This document shows, in pieces, positions 1 through 7,491 of a DNA stretch of 41,539 nt. The position numbers and the translations under genes were made by a program. Position 1 is the first letter of the stretch. Each line of letters starts with the position of its first letter. The notes below the pieces were generated by a model. It did not search any database and was not told where the DNA came from. It saw only the letters and a program-made list of their open reading frames with translations. Source of the DNA: Candidatus Melainabacteria bacterium SSGW_16. Its GTDB lineage: Bacteria; Cyanobacteriota; Vampirovibrionia; 2-02-FULL-35-15. Where the stretch lies: positions 1-41,539 of the forward strand of contig DUDS01000004.1 of assembly GCA_004769085.1 (NCBI GenBank), given 5' to 3'.

Positions 1-197
1 CCGCTTGCACTTAAATCTAAATCAATGAAACTATGTTTTTTAAGTGCAGTTAGCATGTGATCGAAAAAAGGAATACCTGTAGCAATTACCCCTTCGCCAA
101 GACCATCAATGTTTAATTTGCAGGTAATACTAGTCTCGCTAGTTTTACGTTCAATTCTAGAAGTTCGTTGTTTTGTAATTTTTTCTTCTTGTGGCAT
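1..197 (-). CDS. hisB: Imidazoleglycerol-phosphate dehydratase, N-terminal part (cut by window edge)
   Basis: Enzyme of histidine biosynthesis that dehydrates imidazole glycerol phosphate to imidazole acetol phosphate, in the cytoplasm. Only the first 65 residues are visible; the gene runs off position 1. Seen in the translation: TSRIERKTSET near the start, then LNIDGLGEG, then TGIPFFDHML and KHSFIDLDL. These are the conserved opening blocks of monofunctional HisB, and the His of FDHML is one of the metal ligands known for the family. The ATG is at 197-195; the upstream sequence (AAGGAAAAAAAAT on the minus strand) gives a plausible ribosome binding site. It is transcribed divergently from the aminotransferase gene. 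No other his gene is in the window. Confidence 0.93.
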   Translation of the reverse strand, partial: MPQEEKITKQRTSRIERKTSETSITCKLNIDGLGEGVIATGIPFFDHMLTALKKHSFIDLDLSAS

Positions 198-235
198 ATT
201 TTTTTTCCTTTTTGTGATTAAATTATAACCGAGGA

Positions 236-313
236 TGTCATTCCCGCGAAAGCGGGAATCTAGAGAATTAAACTGGCTATATAGACTGGATTCCCATTTT
301 CATGGGAATGACA
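236..313. repeat. Palindromic intergenic repeat with TGTCATTCCC/GGGAATGACA ends
   Basis: The ends TGTCATTCCC (236-245) and GGGAATGACA (304-313) are exact inverted repeats. Inside are two smaller hairpins: TTCCCGC/GCGGGAA around 241-257 and GGATTCCCA/ATGGGAAT around 288-309. Repeats of this type are known from many proteobacterial genomes, and their in-frame translation gives the familiar fragments FPRKRESR and GND. Here it fills most of the hisB/aminotransferase intergenic region and ends nine bases before the aminotransferase start codon. Confidence 0.85.
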
Positions 314-321
314 ACAGTAAA

Positions 322-1422
322 ATGCAAGATAAATCTTTCTTAATGATACCGGGCCCTACGCCTGTTCCTGAAACAGTGCTTCTTGAGGTTGCTAAGCATC
401 CTATAGGACATAGATCTAAGGAATTCTCAGATATTTTCATATCCTGCATTAATGACCTCAAATGGCTTGGAAAAACAAATGATTCCGATGCATTTATTTT
501 TGCATCGAGTGGCACAGGTGTGATGGAAGCAGCAATAGCAAATTCTGTTTCACCTGGAGATAAAGTTTTGTCCTTGGTTATCGGTGTTTTTGGAAAAAGG
601 TTTGCTCAGATAGCACAGACTTATGGAGGACAGGTTGAAACAATTACTGCAGATTCTGGGAAAGTAATTGATCCATTAATGCTTGAAGAAAAACTCTCTA
701 AGGATAAAAATAATGAAATAAAAGTTGTAACAATTACTCATAGTGAAACATCAACAGGTGCTGCAAATGATCTTAAGACACTTTCAGGAATTGTAAAAAA
801 ACATGGTGCTTTACTTTTAGTAGATGCTGTAACAAGCCTTGGTTGTATGAATGTTGAAATTGATAACTGGGGGCTGGATATTGTGGTCTCTGGCTCACAG
901 AAAGGTTTTATGTTACCGCCAGGACTTGGGTTTGTGTATGTGAGTAAAAAAGCCTGGGAATATAACAAGAACTGTAAAAGTCCTAGGTTTTATTTTGATT
1001 TTGTAAAAAGTAAAAAATCGCTTGATGAACAAACTACACCATTTACTCCTAATGTTTCATTTATATGTGGATTAAAAAAAGCATTTGAGATAATGAAAAA
1101 GGAAGGGCTTGAAAATATTATAAGCAGGCATGAAAGACTGAAGACTAATCTTAGAAACGGCTTAAAGAAACTAGGATTAAAACTTTTAACTGAAGACAAA
1201 AATGCAAGCGCTGCAATTACAGCTATTTATCCTCCAGATGGAGTTAATGTCCCCGATATTAGAGCTGCATATAAAAAAGACTGGGACATTACAGTAGCAA
1301 ATGGGCAAGATACCTTAAAAGATAAGATTTTTCGCATAGGGCATCTGGGTTTTGTAAGTGATAGGGATATTGAAATGGCGTTAGTTGTGACAGAAAAAGT
1401 GCTTAAGAAATTAAAATCATAG
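322..1422 (+). CDS. Class V PLP-dependent aminotransferase (alanine/serine-glyoxylate type)
   Basis: Cytosolic PLP enzyme of the family that includes alanine-glyoxylate and serine-glyoxylate aminotransferases; cyanobacterial members were long mislabelled as a soluble hydrogenase subunit. Length is 366 residues, usual for the family. Seen: opening block MIPGPTPVP, SSGTGVMEA at 62-70 (phosphate-binding side), LLLVDAVTSLG with the cofactor-stacking Asp at 168, and SGSQKGFMLPPG with the Schiff-base Lys at 194. The open frame extends upstream to 235, but those 29 residues come from the palindromic repeat, so I start at ATG 322 where family homology begins. No clear Shine-Dalgarno is present there. 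Substrate cannot be assigned from sequence; photorespiratory glyoxylate use is only one option. Confidence 0.9.
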   Translation: MQDKSFLMIPGPTPVPETVLLEVAKHPIGHRSKEFSDIFISCINDLKWLGKTNDSDAFIFASSGTGVMEAAIANSVSPGDKVLSLVIGVFGKRFAQIAQTYGGQVETITADSGKVIDPLMLEEKLSKDKNNEIKVVTITHSETSTGAANDLKTLSGIVKKHGALLLVDAVTSLGCMNVEIDNWGLDIVVSGSQKGFMLPPGLGFVYVSKKAWEYNKNCKSPRFYFDFVKSKKSLDEQTTPFTPNVSFICGLKKAFEIMKKEGLENIISRHERLKTNLRNGLKKLGLKLLTEDKNASAAITAIYPPDGVNVPDIRAAYKKDWDITVANGQDTLKDKIFRIGHLGFVSDRDIEMALVVTEKVLKKLKS

Positions 1423-1487
1423 TTAAGGGGACTGTCGCAAAGCTAGTTGCTTTATAGTTTTTAAGGGGTTATGCAACAGTCCCTTAA
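1423..1487. terminator. Imperfect inverted repeat between convergent genes (possible bidirectional terminator)
   Basis: TTAAGGGGACTGT at 1423-1435 pairs with ACAGTCCCTTAA at 1476-1487, with one bulged G, and the pairing extends inwards through GCA/TGC after one mismatch. It starts right after the aminotransferase stop and contains the permease stop codon. Neither side has a clear T tract, so it could be an intergenic repeat instead of a true intrinsic terminator. Confidence 0.4.
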
Positions 1488-2392
1488 GTAATCCTAGGAT
1501 CTATCTTTTTATAAAGTGCATCAATAATTACGTTTAGTGTGGAAAGTATGAAAGAAAATATAATAGCAGTTCCTGTTATTAAAAAATAATCTCTGTTTGT
1601 AAAAGCAGTTATAAAATATCTTCCCATTCCTGGAATTGCAAAAATATATTCAACTATAAATGAGCCTGTAATTAAAACTGCAACTATAGGACCAAGTACT
1701 GTTATTAATGAAATCATACAATTTCTCAGTGCATGCTTCAAAATAATCATCTTTAAAGGCAGTCCTTTTGCAATTGCTGTTTTAATATATTCTTCTGACA
1801 GTTGTTCAAGCATCTGCGCTCTGCAGATTCGTGCTATATAAGCAGTAGGAACAAATGAGAGGGTTATAACAGGAAGTACCATATGTACAGGACTTTCCCA
1901 TAATGCAACAGGAAATATTCTTAGTTTAGTTCCTAATATATTTATAAGGAGTCCGGCAAATAAAAAACTTGGCAAGGAAATTCCTAAGGTAATAAATAAA
2001 ATTAAAATATATCCAATATTTTTTTTGCTTAAAACCGCAGATAGTATTCCCAGACCCATTCCAACAGGTACAGATATCATTAGTGCTACAAACCCAAGAG
2101 ATATTGATATGGGAAGAGCAGAGAATAATATTTCATTTACAGATCTGTTTATGTACTTAAGGGAAGGTCCTAAATCTCCCCTGGCAATTCCTGATATATA
2201 TAACCAATATTGAATGAGTAAAGGTTCATTCAGATGATATTTTGCTTCAAGATTTGCAATTATTTCTTTTGGCAATGCTTTATTGCTTGTAAAAGGATTC
2301 CCTGGTACAACATGCAGCAGAAAAAAAGTAATGCTTGCAACTAAAAAAGTAGTAATAAAAATTTTAAAAACACCTGACAGTAAAAATCGCAT
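1484..2392 (-). CDS. ABC transporter permease, DppB/OppB family
   Basis: Inner-membrane permease of a dipeptide/oligopeptide/nickel-type ABC importer. 302 residues, slightly under the ~310-340 usual for DppB. Seen: an N-terminal membrane segment (residues ~8-28) followed by VVPGNPF, the typical DppB opening; a periplasmic loop ending ARGDLGPSLKY; several hydrophobic segments between ~90 and 290; and the cytoplasmic coupling block EEYIKTAIAKGL followed by KHALRN at about 190-215, the EAA-type loop that contacts the ATPase. Family members normally sit with a DppC permease, ATPases and a binding protein, but none of these flanks it: downstream is a convergent gene, and upstream 59 bases away is the HNH gene on the same strand. 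The partners must be elsewhere. Substrate unknown. Confidence 0.88.
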   Translation of the reverse strand: MRFLLSGVFKIFITTFLVASITFFLLHVVPGNPFTSNKALPKEIIANLEAKYHLNEPLLIQYWLYISGIARGDLGPSLKYINRSVNEILFSALPISISLGFVALMISVPVGMGLGILSAVLSKKNIGYILILFITLGISLPSFLFAGLLINILGTKLRIFPVALWESPVHMVLPVITLSFVPTAYIARICRAQMLEQLSEEYIKTAIAKGLPLKMIILKHALRNCMISLITVLGPIVAVLITGSFIVEYIFAIPGMGRYFITAFTNRDYFLITGTAIIFSFILSTLNVIIDALYKKIDPRIT

Positions 2393-2451
2393 AGGATTTT
2401 ATATTAACCCGCAAAGAAGTTTAGAAAATTAAAAATAAAGAACTAAAATTA

Positions 2452-2964
2452 TTATGCAATCAATCCGATTATATATTTCTGCCAGTCCGGGAATGATGAA
2501 GTTGCAAGTCTTGTTGCTTCGAAATGCAAATGCCCAAAAGGTGCTTTTGGTAATTTAAGGAGAGTCATTTTAGCTTCTCTTGGAGTCCTGTCACCTTTTT
2601 TTACATTACATTTTTGGCAACATGCTACAACATTATCCCAAGCATCGGATCCACCCCGACTTCTTGGAATTACATGATCTATTGTTAAATCACATGTTTT
2701 TTGTCCGCAATACTGGCATCTGTAATGATCCCTATACATAAGATTTCTTCGAGTAAGTGGTATTTCTTTGTAAGGAATAGTCACATATCTTCTAAGTCTT
2801 ATGACAGTTGGGATATGAAAATTATGATATATGACTTTGCCGTTATGTTCTATCTGTTCTGCTTTGCCTTTAAAAATTAATATTACTGCGCGTTTCCAGT
2901 TACAGATGTTAAGAGGTTCATAAGATGCATTTAAAACCAAGACTTTATTTTTAGAACTGTTCAT
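2452..2964 (-). CDS. HNH endonuclease-family protein
   Basis: 170-residue protein of the stand-alone HNH family common in cyanobacteria and other bacteria. Seen: N-terminal block VLVLNASYEPLNICNWKRA (residues 8-26), then RCQYCG with Cys83 and Cys86, LTIDHVIPRSRGG with the DH pair at 96-97, W109-D-N111, and CCQKCN with Cys116/Cys119 and Asn120 followed by KKGDRTP. This is a complete zinc-bound HNH core: two CxxC knuckles, the catalytic His and the Asn/His positions. Known members nick or cut DNA, but the cellular role of this subgroup is not settled. It lies upstream of the lone permease on the same strand. No adjacent methylase suggests a restriction system. Confidence 0.88.
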   Translation of the reverse strand: MNSSKNKVLVLNASYEPLNICNWKRAVILIFKGKAEQIEHNGKVIYHNFHIPTVIRLRRYVTIPYKEIPLTRRNLMYRDHYRCQYCGQKTCDLTIDHVIPRSRGGSDAWDNVVACCQKCNVKKGDRTPREAKMTLLKLPKAPFGHLHFEATRLATSSFPDWQKYIIGLIA

Positions 2965-3158
2965 TATATATAATTCCTCTTTAAATTTTCTTAACTATAT
3001 TTCTCCTATATGACATTTAGACTACCTTTTATTGGTAAAAGTTTTCCAAAGTATCTGTTAATTCATCATAGTATTTTTATTAATATTGTTTAATTTTATA
3101 CAATATTTACCCACCTTTCCACATGTTTTCGCGTTTTTATATCTTTTTGCAGGATATA

Positions 3159-4718
3159 ATGGTTATGTTTAAATTTAAATTAAAGAAATCTATGCATTAT
3201 AAGAACCCATTAAATAAAGGATTCAGAGGTCTTTCGGGCAGTAATTTATACAAAGAATATAACCTAAAGGACTCTTCTGAATCGGTTTTTACCTCTGACA
3301 AGCCAAAGGAGGCCTGTGGGGTCTTTGGGCTTATTGCTCCGGGGGAAGAGGTTGCAAGAACTGCGTTTTTTGGTCTGTATGCCCTGCAACATCGTGGTCA
3401 GGAAAGCTGTGGAATTGCAACTCTTGATACAAAAAATGTCTTTTTACATAAGGATGTCGGTATGGTAAGTCAGGTATTTGATGAAAAAAATCTTGCCAGA
3501 TTAAAAGGAGATCTTGTTATAGGACACACCAGATATTCAACAACTGGTTCAAACAATGTTCAGAATGCACAGCCAATTCTTGTAAAATTTAAAAATATTA
3601 ATATTGCTCTTGCTCACAATGGAAACCTTGTAAATGCAACCTCATTAAGAAATTCCCTGGTTCAAAAGGGTTATAGTTTTGAATCTACAACAGACAGTGA
3701 GGTAATGGCTAAACTATTGCAATATGAAATTGAATGCGGTAACGATCTAAAAAAATCTACCTGTTCTGTTTTTAAACAATGCAAAGGAGCTTTTTCTGTA
3801 GTAATTGGTACAAATGATTACTTAATTGCAGTAAGGGATCCTGATGGTGTAAGACCCCTTTGTATTGGGATGACAAGTTCAGGAAAGTATGTTGTTGCTT
3901 CTGAAAGCTGTGCTCTGGACATTATTGGTGCTACTTATGTGAGAGACGTTACACCCGGGGAAATTGTTTTTATAAACAGAAATCAGAAGCTTGAGTCGGA
4001 ATTCATTGCTGATTCTGTAAAACCGCACCATTGTATTTTTGAGCTAATATATTTTTCAAGGCCGGATAGTACTTTTAAAGGTTTTAGTATTTATCACTTT
4101 AGAAAAGAACTTGGCAGACAGCTTGCCCGTGAGGCTCCTGTTAGTGCTGATTATGTTATATCTGTTCCTGATTCAGGAACTCCAGCTGCAATTGGATTTG
4201 CTGAAGAATCAAAACTTCCTTTTGGTGAAGCGCTTATTAAAAACCGTTATATAGGCAGGACATTTATACAGCCATCCCAGTTTTTAAGAGAACTTGGAAT
4301 AAGGCTGAAATTAAATCCTCTAAGAGATGTTATTGCTGGTAAAAGGATTGTAGTAATTGATGATTCAATTGTTCGTGGAAATACCTCAAAAAAAATAGTA
4401 CATCTTTTAAAAGATTCAGGTGCTAAAGAAGTACATATGAGAATAAGTTCACCTCCGGTGAAATGGCCCTGTTTCTATGGAATTGATATAGATTCAAAAG
4501 ACCAGCTAATTGCATCGGTAAGTAGCTCTCTTGATGAAATTACTAAATTTATTGGAGCAGACAGTTTGAAATATATAAGTCATGAAGGTATGATATTAGC
4601 CACATCGTTATCCAGAGAAACTTTCTGCACAGCTTGTTTTAGTGGTGAATATCCTATTGAAATTCCATCTGAACTTGAAGGTGCAAAGCTCAGGTATGAA
4701 AAAGCCCTTACAATTTAA
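3159..4718 (+). CDS. purF: Amidophosphoribosyltransferase
   Basis: First committed enzyme of purine synthesis: makes 5-phosphoribosylamine from PRPP and glutamine. Seen: DKPKEACGVFGL, whose Cys (residue 53 from this start) becomes the N-terminal nucleophile after propeptide removal; GHTRYSTTGSNN and LAHNGNL of the class II glutaminase domain; then the phosphoribosyltransferase domain with VVIDDSIVRGNTSKK, the PRPP loop. The C-terminal FCTACFSGEYP cysteines fit the Fe-S-containing, Bacillus-type PurF. The propeptide is long (~52 residues) for this family. The frame opens at 3123; I chose ATG 3159 because AGGA lies four bases upstream, while ATG 3165 and 3192 are also possible. Thirty bases separate it from the next gene, so the two may be co-transcribed. 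Confidence 0.95.
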   Translation: MVMFKFKLKKSMHYKNPLNKGFRGLSGSNLYKEYNLKDSSESVFTSDKPKEACGVFGLIAPGEEVARTAFFGLYALQHRGQESCGIATLDTKNVFLHKDVGMVSQVFDEKNLARLKGDLVIGHTRYSTTGSNNVQNAQPILVKFKNINIALAHNGNLVNATSLRNSLVQKGYSFESTTDSEVMAKLLQYEIECGNDLKKSTCSVFKQCKGAFSVVIGTNDYLIAVRDPDGVRPLCIGMTSSGKYVVASESCALDIIGATYVRDVTPGEIVFINRNQKLESEFIADSVKPHHCIFELIYFSRPDSTFKGFSIYHFRKELGRQLAREAPVSADYVISVPDSGTPAAIGFAEESKLPFGEALIKNRYIGRTFIQPSQFLRELGIRLKLNPLRDVIAGKRIVVIDDSIVRGNTSKKIVHLLKDSGAKEVHMRISSPPVKWPCFYGIDIDSKDQLIASVSSSLDEITKFIGADSLKYISHEGMILATSLSRETFCTACFSGEYPIEIPSELEGAKLRYEKALTI

Positions 4719-4748
4719 ACCCAATTAATTTTCAGTGAGGAAAATATT

Positions 4749-5171
4749 ATGAATGAACAAGCAAAAACTGTAAAAGACCTGAAAGCATACAGAACTATAA
4801 GATCTATTCAGAGCCTTAAGCTGAAAAAAGACAGGAAAATAAACCGTGTGCATGTAATTCTTGATTTGTATAAATGTGATGAAAAATTACTTGCAAAGGC
4901 TACTTTACTTGAACAAAAAGTAAAAAAAGTCCTGAGTCAGTTTTCTCTTGAACCAAAGATAGAGACTTTTTATCAGTTTCAGCCTTTTGGGGTAACTGCA
5001 ATAGTATGTGCACAGGGATTACAGTTTACAATGCATACCTGGCCTGAATACAAATCTGCTGCTCTTGATCTATATTCTTTTGGAGATCGTAAAAGAATTA
5101 TGCAAATCTGTGATCAGCTTAAAATTGGATTTAAGTCTGATGAATATGAAATGAAAGTCAGAAAAAGATGA
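4749..5171 (+). CDS. S-adenosylmethionine decarboxylase-fold protein lacking the pyruvoyl serine (probable pseudoenzyme)
   Basis: 140-residue homologue of the small prokaryotic AdoMet decarboxylase (SpeH/SpeD class 1B), which normally self-cleaves before a serine to make its pyruvoyl cofactor for polyamine synthesis. Seen: VHVILDLYKCD (34-44), ETFYQFQPFGVTAIV (72-86) and MHTWPEYKSAALDLYSFGD (95-113), which align without gaps to the Thermotoga maritima enzyme as I remember it. At the processing Ser63 this protein has Leu91; at catalytic Cys83 it has Phe111; at Ser55 it has Thr83. Only the His68 equivalent, His96, remains. It should therefore neither self-process nor decarboxylate AdoMet. The fold is well supported; the present role is unknown. 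A preceding basic segment (residues 1-32) is longer than usual. GTGAGGA upstream supports the start. Confidence 0.8.
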   Translation: MNEQAKTVKDLKAYRTIRSIQSLKLKKDRKINRVHVILDLYKCDEKLLAKATLLEQKVKKVLSQFSLEPKIETFYQFQPFGVTAIVCAQGLQFTMHTWPEYKSAALDLYSFGDRKRIMQICDQLKIGFKSDEYEMKVRKR

Positions 5172-5173
5172 CG

Positions 5174-6442
5174 TTATCCGTTAAATTTTCTTAATGCCAG
5201 CACAGTATTATGTCCGCCAAATCCTAGTGATGATACTAAACCTACATTTACTTTTTGTTCTCTGGCTTTATTTGGTACATAGTCCAGATCACACTCTGGA
5301 TCAGGAATCCGGTAGTTAATTGTTGGTGTTACTATGCCTGAATGAATTGTTAAAGCACAGACTGCAGATCCGGCAGGACCTGCCGCTCCAATAAGGTGTC
5401 CGGTCATTGATTTACTGCTTGTTACGGCAATTTTTTTTGAATGCTCACCAAATACTCTTTTTATGGCGATGGTTTCTCTGGCATCGTTAAGCGGTGTTGA
5501 AGTTCCATGAGCATGTATGTAATTTATATCTTCAGGTTTTATATTTGCGTCTTTAATTGCTTCTGTTATTGCACGCGCTGCACCGTCACCGGTTTCATGT
5601 GGTGCAGTTATATGTGATGCATCACATGTAGCTCCACCTCCTATGACTTCAGCATAGATTTTTGCTCCTCTTTTTAATGCATGACTCAGTTCTTCAAAAA
5701 CCAATATTACTGCGCCTTCTGCCATTACAAAACCATCGCGTTCCTTGCTGAACGGACATGATGCTTCTTCAGGTGTACAATTTCTTTTAGAAAGAGCACC
5801 CATATTACTAAATGATGCAACGCTTAAAGGATGAATTGTTGATTCTGTCCCACCAGTTATTACAACATCAGCTTTATTCAGTCTTATCCAGTTAAGTGCA
5901 TCTAGCATTGAATCAAGTCCGCTGGCACATGCGGTTGAATCACATTTTGATCTTCCCTTTAACCCCCACAAGATGCCAATAAAACCTGAAGGTGCATTAG
6001 GCATGAGCTTGATAATGGATCTTACCCCTACCTTTTTTTGTCCACTTTTAAGCAGGGCTACTTGATCATTACAGGTGGTTGTTATTCCCCCAATACCGGT
6101 GCCTACAAATGTTGCAACTCTTTCAGTATTGGTTTTTGTAAAATCAATATTTGCATCTTCTACAGCAAGCTTTGTACCTACTATGGCAAACTGTGTAACC
6201 TTGTCCATGTCTTTTTGAATGGATTTCAGAAGCTTTGGGTCGCTAAAATAGTTTTCAGGTGTAAAGTTTTTTACTTCACCGCCTATTTGTACGTCAATCC
6301 CCTGCCATTCTTCTGTATCAGCTCCCAGAAGTCTTTTAATGCCACTCTTGCCTGTTTTAAGGCTGTTCCAAAATTCATCTTTCCCTGTACCAATACATGT
6401 CACAGGTCCGATTCCAGTAATAACAACTCTTCTGTAATTCAT
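5174..6442 (-). CDS. fabF: 3-oxoacyl-[acyl-carrier-protein] synthase II
   Basis: Condensing enzyme that elongates acyl-ACP with malonyl-ACP in type II fatty acid synthesis. 422 residues, usual for FabF. Seen: MNYRRVVITGIGPVT opening, CDSTACASGLDS with nucleophile Cys172, the GFVMAEGA block at 237-244, AHGTSTPLND with His312, and SSKSMTGHLIGAAG with Lys344 and His349, giving the complete Cys-His-His triad. The frame can be extended four codons to a TTG at 6454, but family proteins begin at the MNYRRVV position, so ATG 6442 is used. It is not clustered with acpP or fabG. It ends two bases from the AdoMet-decarboxylase-like gene, convergently. Confidence 0.95.
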   Translation of the reverse strand: MNYRRVVITGIGPVTCIGTGKDEFWNSLKTGKSGIKRLLGADTEEWQGIDVQIGGEVKNFTPENYFSDPKLLKSIQKDMDKVTQFAIVGTKLAVEDANIDFTKTNTERVATFVGTGIGGITTTCNDQVALLKSGQKKVGVRSIIKLMPNAPSGFIGILWGLKGRSKCDSTACASGLDSMLDALNWIRLNKADVVITGGTESTIHPLSVASFSNMGALSKRNCTPEEASCPFSKERDGFVMAEGAVILVFEELSHALKRGAKIYAEVIGGGATCDASHITAPHETGDGAARAITEAIKDANIKPEDINYIHAHGTSTPLNDARETIAIKRVFGEHSKKIAVTSSKSMTGHLIGAAGPAGSAVCALTIHSGIVTPTINYRIPDPECDLDYVPNKAREQKVNVGLVSSLGFGGHNTVLALRKFNG

Positions 6443-6526
6443 AATATGCAGCAACCTAAGTAATTATACAAGCGAAGTTTTGTCTACCGGCAAAACTGAG
6501 CGTCATTAAGGATCCGCCCCAAAATA

Positions 6527-6557
6527 GCAACATAATATGCGTTAGCATTTATGTTGC
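6527..6557. terminator. Stem-loop between LuxR-type regulator and fabF
   Basis: GCAACATAA (6527-6535) pairs with TTATGTTGC (6549-6557), and inside it ATGC pairs with GCAT around a GTTA loop, giving a near-perfect 13-base stem. On the minus strand it lies after the regulator stop and before fabF, so it may end the regulator transcript. A T tract is absent, so a repeat or a regulatory hairpin is also possible. Confidence 0.4.
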
Positions 6558-6624
6558 GTTGTATATAGCAATAGAATATTATACAGAATATTTAAATCTG
6601 AAAATAAATGAATGACTTATTATC

Positions 6625-7344
6625 TTATTTTTGTATTACTTCGTTTGTGATACTTTTAAGCATATGTGGTCTTTTTGCCAGACTTTCAATTCCGTGCTTT
6701 AGTGCATATAATACAGCCTGTGTCCTGTCATTTACATTTAGTTTGGTAAATATATTGTTTATGTGTGTTTTGACAGTTGATTCACTTATGAAAAGGAGCT
6801 TTGAAATTTGTTTGTAGTTAACCCCTTGTGTAAGTGATTTTAAAACTTCAGTTTCTCTTTCTGTGAGCAGATTTAGTAAAGCACTGTCTGAACTTTCTGC
6901 TGTATTTTGCATCTGAATACAGTTTCTTAATTCATAAGCCGTTCTTCCACAAACAAATACTAATCCCTTGGCTACTTGCCTGATAGCGCTTTCAAGATAT
7001 TCAAGAGGATTTTCTGACCATATTACTGCATCAATATTTGCAAGTAAGTAGCTTTGTATTTTCTGAATGTCATTTTGATTAATAAAAAGAATAATTTTTG
7101 TCTTAGGAGAAAGAACTTTTGCTTTTATAATTATGTCTGTTAGATCCATTGTGCCTGGCAGTGATGATGAGACAAGTAAAAATGTAGGCTTAAAAGTTTC
7201 AAGATCAAGAAGGATATTTTCCTTTGTATTGATCTGTGATTTATTAATTACCTGTACTTTCAGGTTGCTTAATATCTGATATAAGCTGTTATTTTGTAAG
7301 AAAGAACTTAATGCAATTAGGGCTGTACTGTATTGTTGAAGCAT
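6625..7344 (-). CDS. LuxR/NarL-type transcriptional regulator with degenerate receiver domain
   Basis: Likely DNA-binding transcription factor. The C-terminal third (residues ~157-220) is a clear LuxR-type helix-turn-helix: LLTERETEVLKSL, YKQISKLLFISESTVKTHINNI, KLNVNDRTQAVLYAL. Residues ~20-135 follow the receiver-domain pattern of a NarL response regulator, but the phosphoacceptor position reads LLVSSSLPG (around Ser59) where functional receivers have Asp, and the conserved Lys before the final helix is replaced in WSENPLEYL. Phosphorelay control is therefore unlikely, and no histidine kinase is nearby. Target genes are unknown; fabF, 182 bases downstream on the same strand, is the nearest candidate. 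AAGGAGTTATTAA before the ATG is a good ribosome binding site. Confidence 0.85.
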   Translation of the reverse strand: MLQQYSTALIALSSFLQNNSLYQILSNLKVQVINKSQINTKENILLDLETFKPTFLLVSSSLPGTMDLTDIIIKAKVLSPKTKIILFINQNDIQKIQSYLLANIDAVIWSENPLEYLESAIRQVAKGLVFVCGRTAYELRNCIQMQNTAESSDSALLNLLTERETEVLKSLTQGVNYKQISKLLFISESTVKTHINNIFTKLNVNDRTQAVLYALKHGIESLAKRPHMLKSITNEVIQK

Positions 7345-7408
7345 AATTTAATAACTCCTTTAACTCAGTGTTTTTTTGCTTCCCTATAAATAATTTTTGG
7401 TAAATTTC

Positions 7409-7491
7409 AGGGCTTGCTATCAGGGTCAGCCCTACAAAGGAGAACATTATGATTAAATGTAGTTAAAGTTAATTTAAAGAAATGACCCTGA
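7409..7491 (+). promoter_or_regulatory. Leader with five-codon reading frame and competing hairpins ahead of the secreted protein gene
   Basis: AAAGGAG (7436-7442) is a strong ribosome binding site six bases before ATG 7449, but that frame encodes only MIKCS and stops at 7464-7466. The real gene starts at ATG 7482 in the same frame with a weak site. TCAGGGTCA (7420-7428) is exactly complementary to TGACCCTGA (7483-7491), which includes the start codon. AGGGCT (7409-7414) can instead pair with AGCCCT (7428-7433), which would use part of the same left arm. This resembles a translational attenuator; it could also be decay of an older start. Confidence 0.4.

Noticed and set aside
235..321. N-terminal 29-residue extension of the aminotransferase
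   Set aside because: It is the translation of the palindromic repeat; family homology starts at ATG 322.
6443..6454. TTG start four codons upstream in fabF
   Set aside because: Its AGG directly touches the TTG, leaving no spacing, and FabF proteins begin at the MNYRRVV position.
6038..6463. 141-codon plus-strand frame opposite fabF
   Set aside because: Cys/Phe-rich shadow of a certain fabF gene with no homology or ribosome binding site.
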